A stretch of DNA of 64,000 nucleotides from positions 45,277,129 through 45,341,128 of the forward strand of contig CM051455.1 of assembly GCA_028274465.1 (NCBI GenBank), given 5' to 3'. The DNA is from Plantago ovata (taxonomy: Eukaryota > Streptophyta > Magnoliopsida > Lamiales > Plantaginaceae). Position numbers and translations under genes: made by a program. The stretch's first letter is position 1. Each line of letters begins with the position of its first letter. The notes beneath the pieces were generated by a model. That model searched no databases. It had not been told where the DNA came from and saw nothing but the letters and a program-made list of their open reading frames with translations. Positions 1 to 11,276 of this stretch are shown here, one piece after another.

Positions 1-536
1 TCAAATCTGAACGTTGAAGTCAAAATGCAAAGTGATTCAGCAAGGCAGGTCACATGTGTTATTAGTTAGCAAGCAGTCTCAGTTCAGAAAGCTCAACCTA
101 CTCTGTCATATAGATTTTCACTTAAACTATCTGATTGTTGAGTTACTTCCTTTCTGAAATAACACGTGCCTTTGTAGATACTTTCTCAGAAATCTTCTAA
201 GTCTTCAGTCTTCAATTTTCTGAGCGGTTCTAGGTCTTCAATAGATTGTTTTTGTAAACAAAGTACATCATCAGCAAGCTTAAGAACTTAACTAGTACTT
301 ACACTAAGTCTTTCAGCAAACGTTCCTCTTTTACAATGTTCTTTAAAAACTAAATTCCTACGGACCTTAAGAGTACTAGTTACTGGACTTTAACTTAATT
401 TAGCGTGGTTAATTGCTCATCAAAATTACAAGTTTCCTAACAAACTTGCTAAGTTTTTTTTAGACCTCAAGTTCCTAATGTGCCCTCCCCTCACTATGTG
501 GGTCCCACATGCACGGAGAGAAGAGCCTTATACAGT
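1..536. other. Intergenic, nothing recognised
   Basis: AT-rich DNA without a convincing ORF, RNA gene or repeat. It ends at the left target-site duplication of the hAT-like element. Confidence 0.5.
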
Positions 537-849
537 GGCGAATCTGGGGGTTGGGTCAGCTGACCCAGCTGGCCCAGGCCCAACCCAATATTTATATATA
601 AAAATTCCTAAATTCGTAGTAAAACTACACTACTTAACCCAGCTTAAATAATGTTATGTCTCTCCTAGTGATTTGGGGTTTGGGTGTTGAGCTATTACTT
701 TGGTGGTTAGGGTTCGATTCCTGGTTTCCCCTACTTCTCCTTTGATCATTTTTCTAGAAATTCTTTTGCCTCAACTTAACTCATTTTTTCTCGAGTCCTT
801 TGCCATTATTATAGTTTTTTTTTTTCCTTTTTCCATGCTATTCCTTATC

Positions 850-1105
850 CTTGTGATTTGAATAACAATGGCAAATATTTTCTCGAGTCCTTTCCCATTA
901 TTGAATAACAATGGCAAATTTTCTCAAGTCCTTTGCCATTAACTCCTTTTTTCTCGAGTCCTTTGCCATTATTGAATAACAATGGCAAATTTTCTCGAGT
1001 CCTTTGCCATTATTGAATAACAATGGCAAATTTTCTCGAGTCCTTTGCCATTAACTCCTTTTTTCTCGAGTCCTTTGCCATTATTGAATAACAATGGCAA
1101 ATTTT
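850..1105. repeat. Minisatellite of ~41-bp hairpin-forming units
   Basis: About five imperfect units. Each has TTCTCGAGTCC followed by TTTGCCATTATTGAATAACA and then ATGGCAAA. Within a unit TTTGCCATT and AATGGCAAA are inverted repeats around a short AT loop, so the array is a row of small stem-loops. Two units also share the spacer AACTCCTTTTTTCTCGAG, which shows that larger blocks were duplicated. A weaker copy of the unit lies near 1160-1190. Confidence 0.8.
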
Positions 1106-1499
1106 CTTACATCTTACTTGTTCATTTGAATAAATTCCCAATTATTTCGCCTCTAAATAACTCATTTTTCTCGAGTACTTTGCCATTGTTATTATAGTTC
1201 GTTCATGTTGTTCATCATCCTTGTGATTTAAAATTTCCTTATATGTTACTTGTTCTTTTGAAAAAATTTAGTGGTACAAAACAGACTATGTTATGCAATA
1301 TTTATACAACTAATGAGAGTTCATGTTACGATGTATATGTAGAGTAATAATGATTGTTTTCAAGGAGTCGAACCCTTTTAAATTATATGAATACTACAGT
1401 TTGTGATGCATTTCAAAATAAATAAATAAATAAAAAGGAGAAGAATGAAAATAATGTTCATAAATAGATATTTGATGAATGTGTATTTTACACTTTCAT

Positions 1500-2730
1500 T
1501 TGAGTCTCTTTCACCTATTTTAGCTATCTTCTATGATAATTTAGCTATATTTTAGTGCATTTTATTAGATTAGTGTCACGTTTCCCTTTAGTTTTTATTT
1601 TACAGGTTTTGGTTGAAAAACGAGGATTTCCGGGCAATTATATTGAAGAATTGGTGTTCCAGAAGCCTATTTGGAGTATCTGAAGGTTTCCGGATAGGAT
1701 TTGGAGTCTAGGGGTCGAATCTGGAGGTTAGAAGTCCACTAGAAGTCAGAAACCGAGTCCGAAAAGGGGAAGAAATCCAAAAACGCGGAATTCCGCGAAT
1801 TTTACTCCCGGGCGAATCGCCCGGTGTGTGGGGCCCTTCGCCCCACACAAATTCGTGGCCTATATATAGTTGCTCAGTTTTTCTCCGAAATTCATACTTT
1901 TCCAGACCTATTCTCTCACCTTTCTCTGTAGTTTTAGGTAGGAACTTCCCAGAGCCTGTTCTGGGGGTTCGTAGCTTAGGAGATACTTTTTCATAGCAGT
2001 TTGGAGCTTGTAAGATCGCGATTCTTCGAAGACTGACAACCTTCGGTAACATTGTATCTTACGGTTTATTCTACTTATTTTTATATATCTTTCAACATGT
2101 TTTCTTCTATGATTTCTGTTGATTGCATGACAACTATGAGTAGCTAAACTTATCGTTGGTGGTAGTATGTGAATTCTTAGCGAAGGGTAGATAATCATGC
2201 TAATGGCTATATCGCGCATTATACTCCGTGTTATTGCTTTATTTCGTTGATCAGGTGCAACCTATATCCTCGTATGTTGATTAATTATTATGCACAATTG
2301 GACCCTCGTCGACCTATGCATATCTATATCTTCGTAGTGTTGAATAATTACGGAACACAATTGGACAATAGTGTTTGACTTGTCAGTATCTATATCTTCG
2401 TAGTGTTTAATAATTACAACAGGACAATTGATTGATTAAAGATCTCCATGCAAAACCGAGGAATTTACGCATGATTATTAACCCGTTATGCTTTGAAGGA
2501 TCATACTATCACCAATCTCCATTATCTGTTAGAAAAACCTTTGCTTTTCCGTCTGCTGTTTTTATATTCTAAATTAGATTTGATAAAACTAGTTATAGTC
2601 CTTAGAGAACGACACTCGAGGTCATTCTACTGCTACACTACGGTTTTCGTTGTAGTTGTGAATTGCCTTTGGCTAAATAACAAATTTATTTGATTTGCTC
2701 GGAGCACGACATCCGCGTGTTCATCAATAT
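1500..2730 (+). mobile_element. Possible solo-LTR-like fossil nested in the hAT element
   Basis: Non-coding block unlike its surroundings. It has a TATA box (TATATATAG at 1861-1869) preceded by three GC-rich palindromes and followed by a leader-like region with AT-rich tandem repeats. This layout is reminiscent of plant Ty3-type LTRs. I could not fix its ends or find a target duplication, and no coding parts are present. It would be an old, broken relic. The call is tentative. Confidence 0.25.
2255..2432. repeat. Three ~63-bp tandem units
   Basis: Three diverged units, beginning near 2260, 2322 and 2386, share TATCTATATCTTCGTAGTGT, then an AATAATTA-rich stretch and ACAATTGGAC. Confidence 0.65.
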
Positions 2731-4084
2731 TGTTTGGTTCTATATCCCATACATTAATTTGGGTATTTGATGCTAAATTTAATACGGACTATATATTTTT
2801 TGAGATATCGCACATGTAAATTTCGACCTCCTGAAATATGCATCTGGATTCGCCACCCGCCTTATCCTTAAATAGGGACTAGGGAAAATGATATGGAGCC
2901 TTGTTAGTAGTATAGGGTATAGTCTATTGTCTACCATATCATATCACCTTAGATTTTCAGTACCCTGTGTTTCTTCTTATATCCCACAATGTTTTATCTC
3001 TTCCTCAATAATTCTTTCCTTCTGTCACCTGCATGCTGCTTCTCTGCGTCAATTTCCCATTTCACACGGTCTTTGTCTTTATACAAGGACCAAGGTCCAC
3101 GTCCACGAGATATAAATTCACCAAGAGGGTGAATTGCAAAGGCAATAACAAATAATTTACTACTTCAATTCTTCCTCTTAACATGTGTTACCTACACAGT
3201 ATACTATATATACATTTGAAATGTAGTTGAATCCTACTGGACAAACCTCCTGGTATCTCGAATAATAGTCCACAATTCAGGAAAATCAAATTAAAGCACA
3301 CTATGTGCAACACGTCTAGGCTTATAAGGGATAAATTTCAAATTATGTTTTCATAATGTTCGAATTCTCAACCAAAATGGTAATACTCACATTTTTAACC
3401 GACTAACCAACCTAAATATTGAAATATGCAAAGACAGGTATATGCGAGAGTGCAAGACTGCAAGTTGATAAACCACAAGTGTACCCCATTAATTATTTGG
3501 GGGTGAAACCGTGAAAATGTGGAATAAGATTCGCATAAGTAAATTTTATGTGCACTGTTTCAAATCACGCGCAGTGGGATAAAATTGGAATTTTCTTTTC
3601 CAAATAAAAAATGAAATTGTTTTTAAGCAAGGTGTCAATATGTGATGCACGAATGGGGTCCATAGATATTTTGGATTCAAACTGATCCAAACAATATGTA
3701 TGTCAATATTCACCACTCCAACTACAGACATAAAAGAAGAAAATAAGATGGCGTACAAATAAAATAAATAAATAAGCATGGTTATTTCTTGTAATAATAA
3801 ACTAAAGGACTATACTTCACGCGTATATTTGCGTTGCGTATCTCTCTTAATTCTTATTTAATAATTGGGTATAATAATCATAATAATGTATAGAGCCACC
3901 AGTCTATGAAATAATTCATGTTTTAGTAGTTCCCTTTAAGTTACCAAACAACCAAATGCATTTGAAATTAATCGAAGTTGTAAAGGAGTCGGTTGTATTA
4001 AACTCTATAAAGTTGAAATGGTGATTTCTCCGTATGGTGAGTCTACCTGCAGATAAGTTTTTGACATTCATTATTTAGAGGGCT

Positions 4085-4120
4085 AAAGTGAGTCCCTGCT
4101 TTACATCAGGGACTCACTTT
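4085..4120. repeat. Perfect hairpin, 14-bp stem
   Basis: AAAGTGAGTCCCTG at 4085-4098 and its exact reverse complement at 4107-4120 are separated by the 8-nt loop CTTTACAT. It could be a MITE tip or a small foldback. No paired poly-U or coding context supports calling it a terminator. Confidence 0.7.
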
Positions 4121-4171
4121 TAAACCCCTTATTTAATTTGCTGTATTGAATGATAAATTATTAATGTGATA

Positions 4172-4173
4172 AA

Positions 4174-4205
<32 letters not shown>

Positions 4206-4219
4206 GTATGTATATATAC

Positions 4220-4250
<31 letters not shown>

Positions 4251-4270
4251 TGTATATATATACATATACA
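4172..4270. repeat. (TA)n with TATG variants, microsatellite
   Basis: About 100 bp of alternating TA interrupted by TG and CA steps. It is largely self-complementary. Confidence 0.9.
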
Positions 4271-4892
4271 CTCCAGGAAATGGCAAGAAAATAAAGAAAA
4301 CGGTTATGAGTATGAAATTGGTAATTGAATATTTTTGGTACTTTTTAACAAGTTAGGCAAAAGACAGTGGGGTTGGGATATACCACTTCTCTTTATATGA
4401 TGCCTAACCTTGATCAAGCTAAAGCTATTATTCATTACTTCCACAAGCAAAGTAGTAAACAACAACCATTTGGAACCATTGGGTGCTACAATTATTGTGG
4501 ATGCATGGGCGTAACGAGCCCCTTAAAATTTAAAAGAGAAATTTTTTATGGTTGGTGTTTTTAATTTTTTAATTTTTGACCTCTAAGCTTTTAAAATGCT
4601 CCTATATGTATACAATTTGGATATCAAATTTCAAATCCCAAGTCCCGTCCCTGTGTGGATGAGTATAAAAAACTACTGTTACTAGAAATCTCAAAACTCC
4701 TTAATTATTTTTACAAGGAAAAGGGTCCGGGAAATGAAGGAAAATAAAATATTCTTTGGTATAGTTTGTGCGCACTTGTATATTGTACTCTCCCTGTTCC
4801 ACAAAACTTTAGCAAATTGAGGTGGATAAAGCCTAAACGCATGGTGTGCGGACCCCACCTCCACTATTATAGGGTGTCATAGTGAATACGTC

Positions 4893-5069
4893 CCTGGAGT
4901 CATAGGGTTGCCTAGTGGTAAGGGTACTGGAGTAGCACATGAGAGCTTGGGGGTTCGAACTCCAGCGGAGACATAAGGTGGCATATGTGTATTTGGAGTT
5001 ATAACTTGGTAAAATGATAGTGTAAAAGTAGAAATAGAAAAGTTAGATTTGGACGTTTAAAAAAAAAAG
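4893..5069 (+). mobile_element. tRNA-derived SINE
   Basis: Has an A-box-like TTGCCTAGTGG (about 4908-4918) and a B-box GGTTCGAACTCC (4952-4963) at pol III spacing, then a non-tRNA body and a terminal A run (5059-5068). This is the layout of plant Au-like SINEs. There is no tRNA cloverleaf beyond the two boxes, so it is not a tRNA gene. The 5' border is approximate. Confidence 0.65.
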
Positions 5070-5207
5070 AAATGATCGCGTATCATCTAATAAACGATAT
5101 AAGTATATATGACTAGAGTTTAATCCGCATGAAATAGGAGGCATAGACAATCGTACCTTAGATTTTTTTTATTCGAGATACTTCGTGATTGATTGATTAA
5201 AACAACT

Positions 5208-7955
5208 TTTTTTTTTTTTTTTGAATCGGCTAAAAATTTATTATTAATATACGAGTATAAGAAATACTCGTAAAAAGACACTCAAAGTCGAGTGTAATAT
5301 CCAAACCGTACAAAGCAAACCGTAAAAAGCAATACAAAAACTCAACCTCCCATGGACCTCCTAGAGAGGCACCAAACAACAACTCTAGGCTACTAGCACT
5401 TTATAGTCCGGACTGGCAGAGCAGTACAGAAAAGAGTCCAAAACTAAACCTCCAATTTGACTTTCCGTGCCACAGAAAGGAGGGAAATAGACTTTAGAGA
5501 TAAAGGCCAATCACAACATCATAGTCTCAAATCAAAATAAGAGCAGGGAGCGCAGGCCACTGCCCAACAAAGGCATACTCCGAAAACGACCAAAGTGGTA
5601 TGGGAACCTCGCGCTATGCAAGAACTACTTCCTCCAAAATCGACCTCGAGGATGTGACAAGCATTTTAAAATAATTTCCCTATACTTCCACCCAACGTCG
5701 GTTTCCTTAACGTGGTGGAAATTATAGTCTATTCCTTGCACACCCTCGAGAATCAAACCAAAACCAATACATATCAAAGGTCCAAGTCACACCAAACCGA
5801 CCCATATCACTCATGTGGTCACGCTCCTACACCCTATGCCGGAAAGTTTACTTAAAACGAGCAACTTTAATATAGGAATATACGAAGCTTCATCAAACAC
5901 CAAGGCCCATCCTTTTTAATGCGGGATGACTACGAGTATGTTTCCCCTATCCCTCCTCTTAAGTACACACAACCCACAAGTGACACGAAATTAATTTAAG
6001 GCCACACCAACACAAGAGATACGATCCCAAGAGAAAGAGTAACTCACCAAGGGAAGAAGGGGTCTAGGTCCACCACCCCAAGTAACACTTGAAGATAATG
6101 CCGAAGTCAAATACACCTTACGTCTCTTAGAGGAGTCACCCCAACCTACATGAGAAGAAACAAAGACAAGAGAACCCATGTTAGCCTTAGTCAAATTCCA
6201 AACCACCCATGTTAGCCTTAGTCAAATTCCAAACCTTCTCCATACTACACTAGCCCGCTCTTCTTTCCTCCCTTCACCTTTTACCACTTACTCCACATCA
6301 AACCCCACCTACGTCTTCCTCCTTCAACTCTCTTGCACTCCTACCTTCTCAATACAAGCAAAGATAAGGTTCCATAAACCAAGCCCCGAATGAATCATGG
6401 ATTTTGGGTTTATTCTTCGCTTTCAACCAAAACCAACAATTCTTTTTTATTTTCTCCACCACTTGCCTTGGTATAAGGCCTTCCCCAGTGAATAACAAAC
6501 CATTCCTAGCTATCCAAAGGTTCCACAAAGTGGCATGCCAAATCGATTGCCAAGCTACTCCCACCCCTCTAGGAGCGCTCTCTACATGCGCCTCAAGAAT
6601 CTCAAGCAAAGTCCCACCCATGGGATACTCAACCCTTAACCAATCACACACAAGTCTCCACACTTTTTTGGCAAACTGACACCCTCCTAAGATATGCCAA
6701 GTGGTCTCATCCTCCACCCCACACAACTTACACGCCTTTTCCGAATCACTTATATAGATCCCTCTTCTCTCCAAATTCACTTTTGTTGGGATTCTATCTT
6801 GTATAGCTTTCCAAACAAACACATTCACCTTTAAAGGAGTCCATTTACACCAAATTTCTTTCGTCTACCTTTCTAGTAACACGTTGTCGTCAATCTCATG
6901 TAAGACACGATAGCCATCCTTTGTTGTGTAAACTCCTTCCTTACTTTTCGTCCACCTCCAAGCATCCTCCGACCCTTTCACCTCTTGTGACCGCTTCCAC
7001 TAGTAGTTTTAACCTTTCTTCCTCCTCTTGTTCCCAAACGAAACGTTCTCTTCTCCAGTCTCCTTGAAAGAGAGCTCTACCTTCTCTCCAAGACATTCTC
7101 TCCCCCACCAAGCAATCTTTCATTTTATCCAAGTTGTGTAATCTAGGAAATGCCTCCTTAAGTACTCCTTCTCTACCTCCCCATCTATCTTCCCAAAAAA
7201 GCGTCTTAGTTCCATCTCCCACCAACTTATTGCACCCCTTTTCAAACCAAGACTTCACCCCTATGGTACTCACTAAATTCCTCCACCAATCCGACCAAGT
7301 TTTTGGTACCCTTTTCCCTTTGGCCACTAAGTCAACACTCCTCTTCCAAGTACCATATTTTGACTCTAGCACTTTCAACCAAAGTTCATTCCCCCCTTGA
7401 AGAAGTCTCCAAGCCCATCTTCTTAGGAGTGCAAGATTAAAGGATTTTAGATCTTTGACTTCAAGTCCTCCCTTTGCTTTTGGTCTACAAACTTCCTTCC
7501 AAGCTATCCAAGCTATCTCCTCTTTTCTTTGTCTAGCTTCCCTCCCCAAAGAAACCTCCTTTGCATGCCCTTTAGCTCATTTATGATACCCACCGGTGCT
7601 TTGGAAAACGAGAGAAAGTACATCGGAAGTGCTCCAAGCACCGCATTTAGTACCACCACTCTCCTCCAAGAGAAAGATATTTATTCTCCAAAATCCCTAG
7701 CCTCCTTTGTGAACTTTGCTTTTACTTCCTTCGATAGCCTTTTTCTCTAGCTAGTCCCCCAATTGGTATACCCAAATAAGTGAAAGGAGTTGTCTCAACC
7801 TTGCATCCAAGTATAAGGAAGCCCAAGCTTCAAGAGTTACCTCTTGAACCCCCACCCCAATAAGTCGACTCTTTTGGAAATTAATCTTTAGCACCGAGAC
7901 AAGTTCAAAGCTCCTCAAGTTCCCTTTAATTGCAACCACATTACATCTAGCTCCT
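5208..7955 (-). mobile_element. 5'-truncated L1-type LINE, decayed
   Basis: On the minus strand. The A tail is the T run at 5208-5222, followed inward by about 1.1 kb without domains (3' UTR). Three ORF fragments show the end of the reverse transcriptase ORF. 7751-7939 carries INFQKSRLIGVGV, as in plant L1 RT. 6941-7549 carries AWKEVCRPKAKGGLEVKDL and NLALLRRWAWRLL, the region after the RT domain. 6349-6828 carries the RT-associated zinc-binding domain (FVWKAIQDRIPTKVNLERRG, then C-x2-C and a downstream WHILGGCQFAKKVW). The fragments are separated by frameshifts and stops between about 6830-6940 and 7550-7750, so the element is dead. The upstream RT, endonuclease and ORF1 are missing, as expected from 5' truncation. 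Confidence 0.85.
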
Positions 7956-9082
7956 CATTACTCCCTAAACTTTATATAATCTCGTCTAGCTCCTCAACAC
8001 AACGACGTTTTTGGGGGAACTAGGGAAGAGTGGACAAGCCTTAATTTTAGTTTAGCCTAAACAATAACTTCTTCATAGTTTGTCATGTGCAAAGTTTGTA
8101 CACAAGTTTATTAATGCACATGCCAGATAAAGCCATGCATCTGTGTTGATTTTTTTTTTCAATAATAATATACTCGTATAAAATAAACTAGGTAATTCGT
8201 AGGATGGATTTAACATATAAATTCTTTTATTGATGTACGATGAACACAAATTTATACACGTTTGAGATTCTTTTCTGTTTTAAAGCATGCATCGATATCA
8301 TTAATAAAATCTAGCTTCATTTGTGAATTTACAATATCATTGATGAAAATTGTTGCTACACTAGGTGAATTTTGGACATGATATTATCCTAAATTAATGA
8401 CCTAATGTAAGTTTCTATTTATTGTGTACGTTTTTCTTTGAGTTCATTATGATTTCTAATTATGTATGCAACACTTTTACGTGGTATGCAAATTTCCCAC
8501 AAAATGTAAAATACGCTAAGAATATTAGTTCATGCTTTTTTGAAACTGTTAAAATTCTTTATTAATTAAACAAGGGGCATAATAAATAGAAATGATCGGA
8601 AAAAGATTACAGGGGCAAAACTGATGGAGGTGACCCCATCCTCCAACATGAGATCAAACAATTAACCTACCAAAAAGTAACAAGAACAAAACAAAAGTAG
8701 ACCGAGGTCCGAGGGGCACTGCTTCACCAACAAACTCGAAGCTCTTCGACCCACCAAAAGCACCATAGGCAATGTGCAACACTTGAGGACATTACAAAAA
8801 CCCATCTCAACAGCAAGTCTCCAAGATACACAACGATCTTATAACCAAAGAAGAGAACTGAGGGATGAAACACCTCACACTAGACAACCATTCAAATTAA
8901 TTCCAAATTGTATCGAAAAAATAATTTTTGAATTTATATAATAAAAATGGAAATATTATTACATACTTTCATAATATAATTTTCAAAATTATTTCTTTGA
9001 TATGAATTAGGATTTATTCGAAGTCAAACAAAATTTTAAAAAATAAAAAAAAACAAATGTAGATCTTATTGCGGGGTGGAGT
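7956..9082. other. Intergenic; possible LINE 3' remnant at about 8536-8900
   Basis: No gene. The T-rich start at about 8536, followed by sequence like a LINE 3' UTR read on the minus strand, suggests a short dead 3' remnant, without domain evidence. The rest is AT-rich. Confidence 0.3.
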
Positions 9083-9337
9083 AATGAGTATAAATAAAGA
9101 GTAGTTACACCATTTGATTTTGGACAAAAAAAATAAGAAGAGTTAAATATTGAGATATATTGAGATATATTGACAGCGAAATTTGCTTTTAATTTATTGA
9201 TGATTTTTGAACATATAAATATAAATGTGTTGATGAAATATAAAATTATTATATCATTTCCAAACATATCAAAGAAATGGAATGGTGCAATTATAACTGG
9301 ACGTTCCAAAATGACAAAATGGTGATACCGAGGGAGT
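9083..9337 (-). mobile_element. Stowaway (Tc1/mariner) MITE, copy 1
   Basis: The right end reads CGAGGGAGTA, the complement of the Stowaway tip TACTCCCTC, at a TA. Read on the minus strand, the whole body aligns by eye with the MITE at 37295-37544: both have ACCATTTTG followed by CATTTTGG, then ATAATTTTATATT, CAACACATTT, TCAATA and TTTAACTCT in the same order. The left end, near GGAGTAATGAGTA, is degenerate, so that border is approximate. Confidence 0.7.
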
Positions 9338-10038
9338 ATAATAGGATGTAGATAATCTATGTTACTCGAACTCTTTAATTTGATTTACAGTTGGGTACTC
9401 AGAAACTATGACGTAATAAGACTTTTGAAGTTTTTGACACTTCGATCAGCATCAAAAATCATTTTCATAAAATGATCCAGTTTGATAGTTGAAAAATGCA
9501 CATGAACCAGATATTGAGAGCAAAGTTTGGTAAAAATAACACAGTAATAATCCACAACTAGAAGGACATGAAGAGCAAAATCCCAAAAGTAGGTGCATGC
9601 CAAAGACAAAAATTTAGTGACATGGGCACCCTTATTGGTGGAAACTTTTTGTCAAATACACAAAACAAAAATCCAAAATATATGAGAAATAAAGACTTTC
9701 CTAACCATTTCTATAATAATATATTCTACTACTATTTCTCTATTTTACCCCAACCAAATAAAATAATAATTCAATCAACCAAAAGAAAGAATAAAGAAAA
9801 GCATCATATGGTTGATATTGCAGCAGCACCTTACACACACATACATACATACCTTCCATTTCTATGAATGAATGCTTAAGCAAGTATGAAAGTTTTAAGA
9901 GAGAGAAAGAGGTTTAAGAGAGGGTTTAGTTTAGGTCTACCAACTGGTGGTTAGAGATTGGCACTCAGTAACCAAACACCATCAGCAACAGCAAAGAATC
10001 AATCAAGTCAAGCAACCAACAGTAACAACACCAACACC

Positions 10039-10070
<32 letters not shown>

Positions 10071-10439
10071 TGATTAGATAGATAGACATATATGCTGTAA
10101 AAGTCCATTCTTTCTGTATTTCAAGAAAATACAAGCAAAGGGAGAGAAAAGTGAGTCATGGAAGGATTAGAGATATATAGGTAGTAAAGATTGGATTTTT
10201 ATTTTGTGGGTTTCTTTTTTCTTCAAATTACTAGTAGTAAAAGGAAAAAGAACCCTTTTTTTTTAAGGTGTCAATCAATTGTAGGATACATAGGAAAAGT
10301 GGAAAGAAGATAGAGACTTTTTTATTTATATGTATCTGTGTGTGTGTGTGTATGTCTCACGTGGGAATAGATAGAAAGAGTTAGATGATGATGATGATGA
10401 TGATGAGTTGATGTTAAAAGAGGTCATAATTTTTCTCCT
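9338..10439. other. Upstream region of the BEL1-like gene
   Basis: Contains (ATT)n at about 10040-10070, (GT)n at about 10336-10352, a CACGTG G-box core near 10359 and (GAT)n at about 10387-10405, then CT/GA-rich sequence running into the leader. The G-box and GA-rich stretch are candidate promoter elements by pattern only. Confidence 0.45.
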
Positions 10440-10612
10440 TCTCCTCTGAACTTTCTGCAGCTGAATTTCTGAGAGGAGATAGTGACTTCCTATTTTACTT
10501 TCTTGATTTTGTTTACTGTAAATTTCTGTGAGAGAGAGTGACTGTCTCTGTTAAAAGAGTGAGTGGTGTTAGATATTGGGATCAGTCTGTCTGATTCAAG
10601 CAAAGATTGTTT

Positions 10613-11223
10613 ATGTGGATCAAGAAGTTTGTGTTTCCCAGGAGCCACACAATTCTTACTGAAATTCAGGTTTGTACTATTAGTATATTTTAGTTTTGAC
10701 TTCTGATTGTATGTATACTTTTATATATATACCAGAGAAAGAAGAAATGGGTAATTTTTCATTATCCTTATTCTTGGATTATGGTTGGATGTGTGTTAAG
10801 TGGATATATCTTATTCAATTGTTACTTGCAGGTTGCTATCCTAATTCCATTTCGTATCTTTATCTGTCAATTTTGGTCATCCTTGAGCTTGATTGATGTC
10901 CATTCCCCTTTCAAAATCCCTGTTTTTTCTGCTTTCCTTCTGGGTATTTTTTAATCTCATCTTCTTTTTGGATAAATGAGTTTAATGAAAAAAGCAACTT
11001 TTACATTATTTATCATGGATGGTATAAATTATTACCCCCTTTGTGTCATGAGCAACTATTTCTTCACATTAAGTTCATGAATCTATCAAGTCAAAAGTTC
11101 TGGTTCACTTTTGCTTTCTTGTTTGCCTGTTTTGCTTGGTTATTTGAGTTTATCTTGTATATTAATCTTGTCACATATGGTTATATTTCTCTTTGGAATT
11201 GGCAGAATTTGTTGAAGATTTAG
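10613..11223 (+). CDS. Upstream ORF in the BEL1-like 5' leader, 24 codons, spliced
   Basis: An ATG at 10613 in leader exon 1 opens 19 codons to the donor CAG|GTTTGT (exon ends 10669). The leader intron 10670-11205 ends TTGGCAG, and the reading frame continues for 5 codons to TAG at 11221-11223, 53 bases before the main ATG. The peptide begins MWIKKFVFPRSH. Splicing therefore joins a closed short ORF upstream of the main CDS, which could lower translation of the main ORF. Whether it is translated or conserved is unknown. Confidence 0.4.
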
Positions 11224-11276
11224 ATACCTCATCTTCAGAATAAGCAGAAGGAAGAAAATCTTACACAACAAAGTAT

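Larger units (their letters stand above)
537..2864. mobile_element. Non-autonomous hAT-like DNA transposon, ~2.3 kb
   Basis: The left end reads CAGTGGCGAATC and the right end GATTCGCCACCC, so the terminal inverted repeats share GTGGCGAATC exactly. CAGTGGCG is a familiar plant hAT terminus. The flanks carry an 8-bp direct repeat, GCCTTATA on the left and GCCTTATC on the right (7 of 8), which is the size hAT transposases make. There is no transposase ORF. Inside are a tandem hairpin minisatellite (about 850-1105) and a segment with a TATA box and GC-rich palindromes (about 1500-2730). Decayed or non-autonomous; the family is judged from the termini and duplication length only. Confidence 0.6.
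2865..4892. other. Intergenic: hairpin and TA-rich microsatellite only
   Basis: No supportable gene. It holds a perfect 14-bp-stem hairpin (4085-4120) and a (TA)n/TATG repeat (about 4172-4270). Short ORFs such as 2888-3115 and 4367-4564 have no codon or domain signal. Confidence 0.5.

Noticed and set aside
709-730. B-box-like GGTTCGATTCC, possible tRNA or SINE
   Set aside because: No A box at proper distance and no cloverleaf; left inside the hAT-like element.
850-1105. Regular repeats with spacers, CRISPR-like at first look
   Set aside because: Units are directly adjacent, with no unique spacers; eukaryotic context. It is a minisatellite.
1708-2219. Two overlapping minus-strand ORFs over 100 codons
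   Set aside because: They cover the palindrome/TATA segment, have no domain and lie opposite the likely transcription direction.
6404-7400. Plus-strand ORFs of 88-91 codons over the LINE
   Set aside because: Antisense shadows of the LINE reverse transcriptase region.
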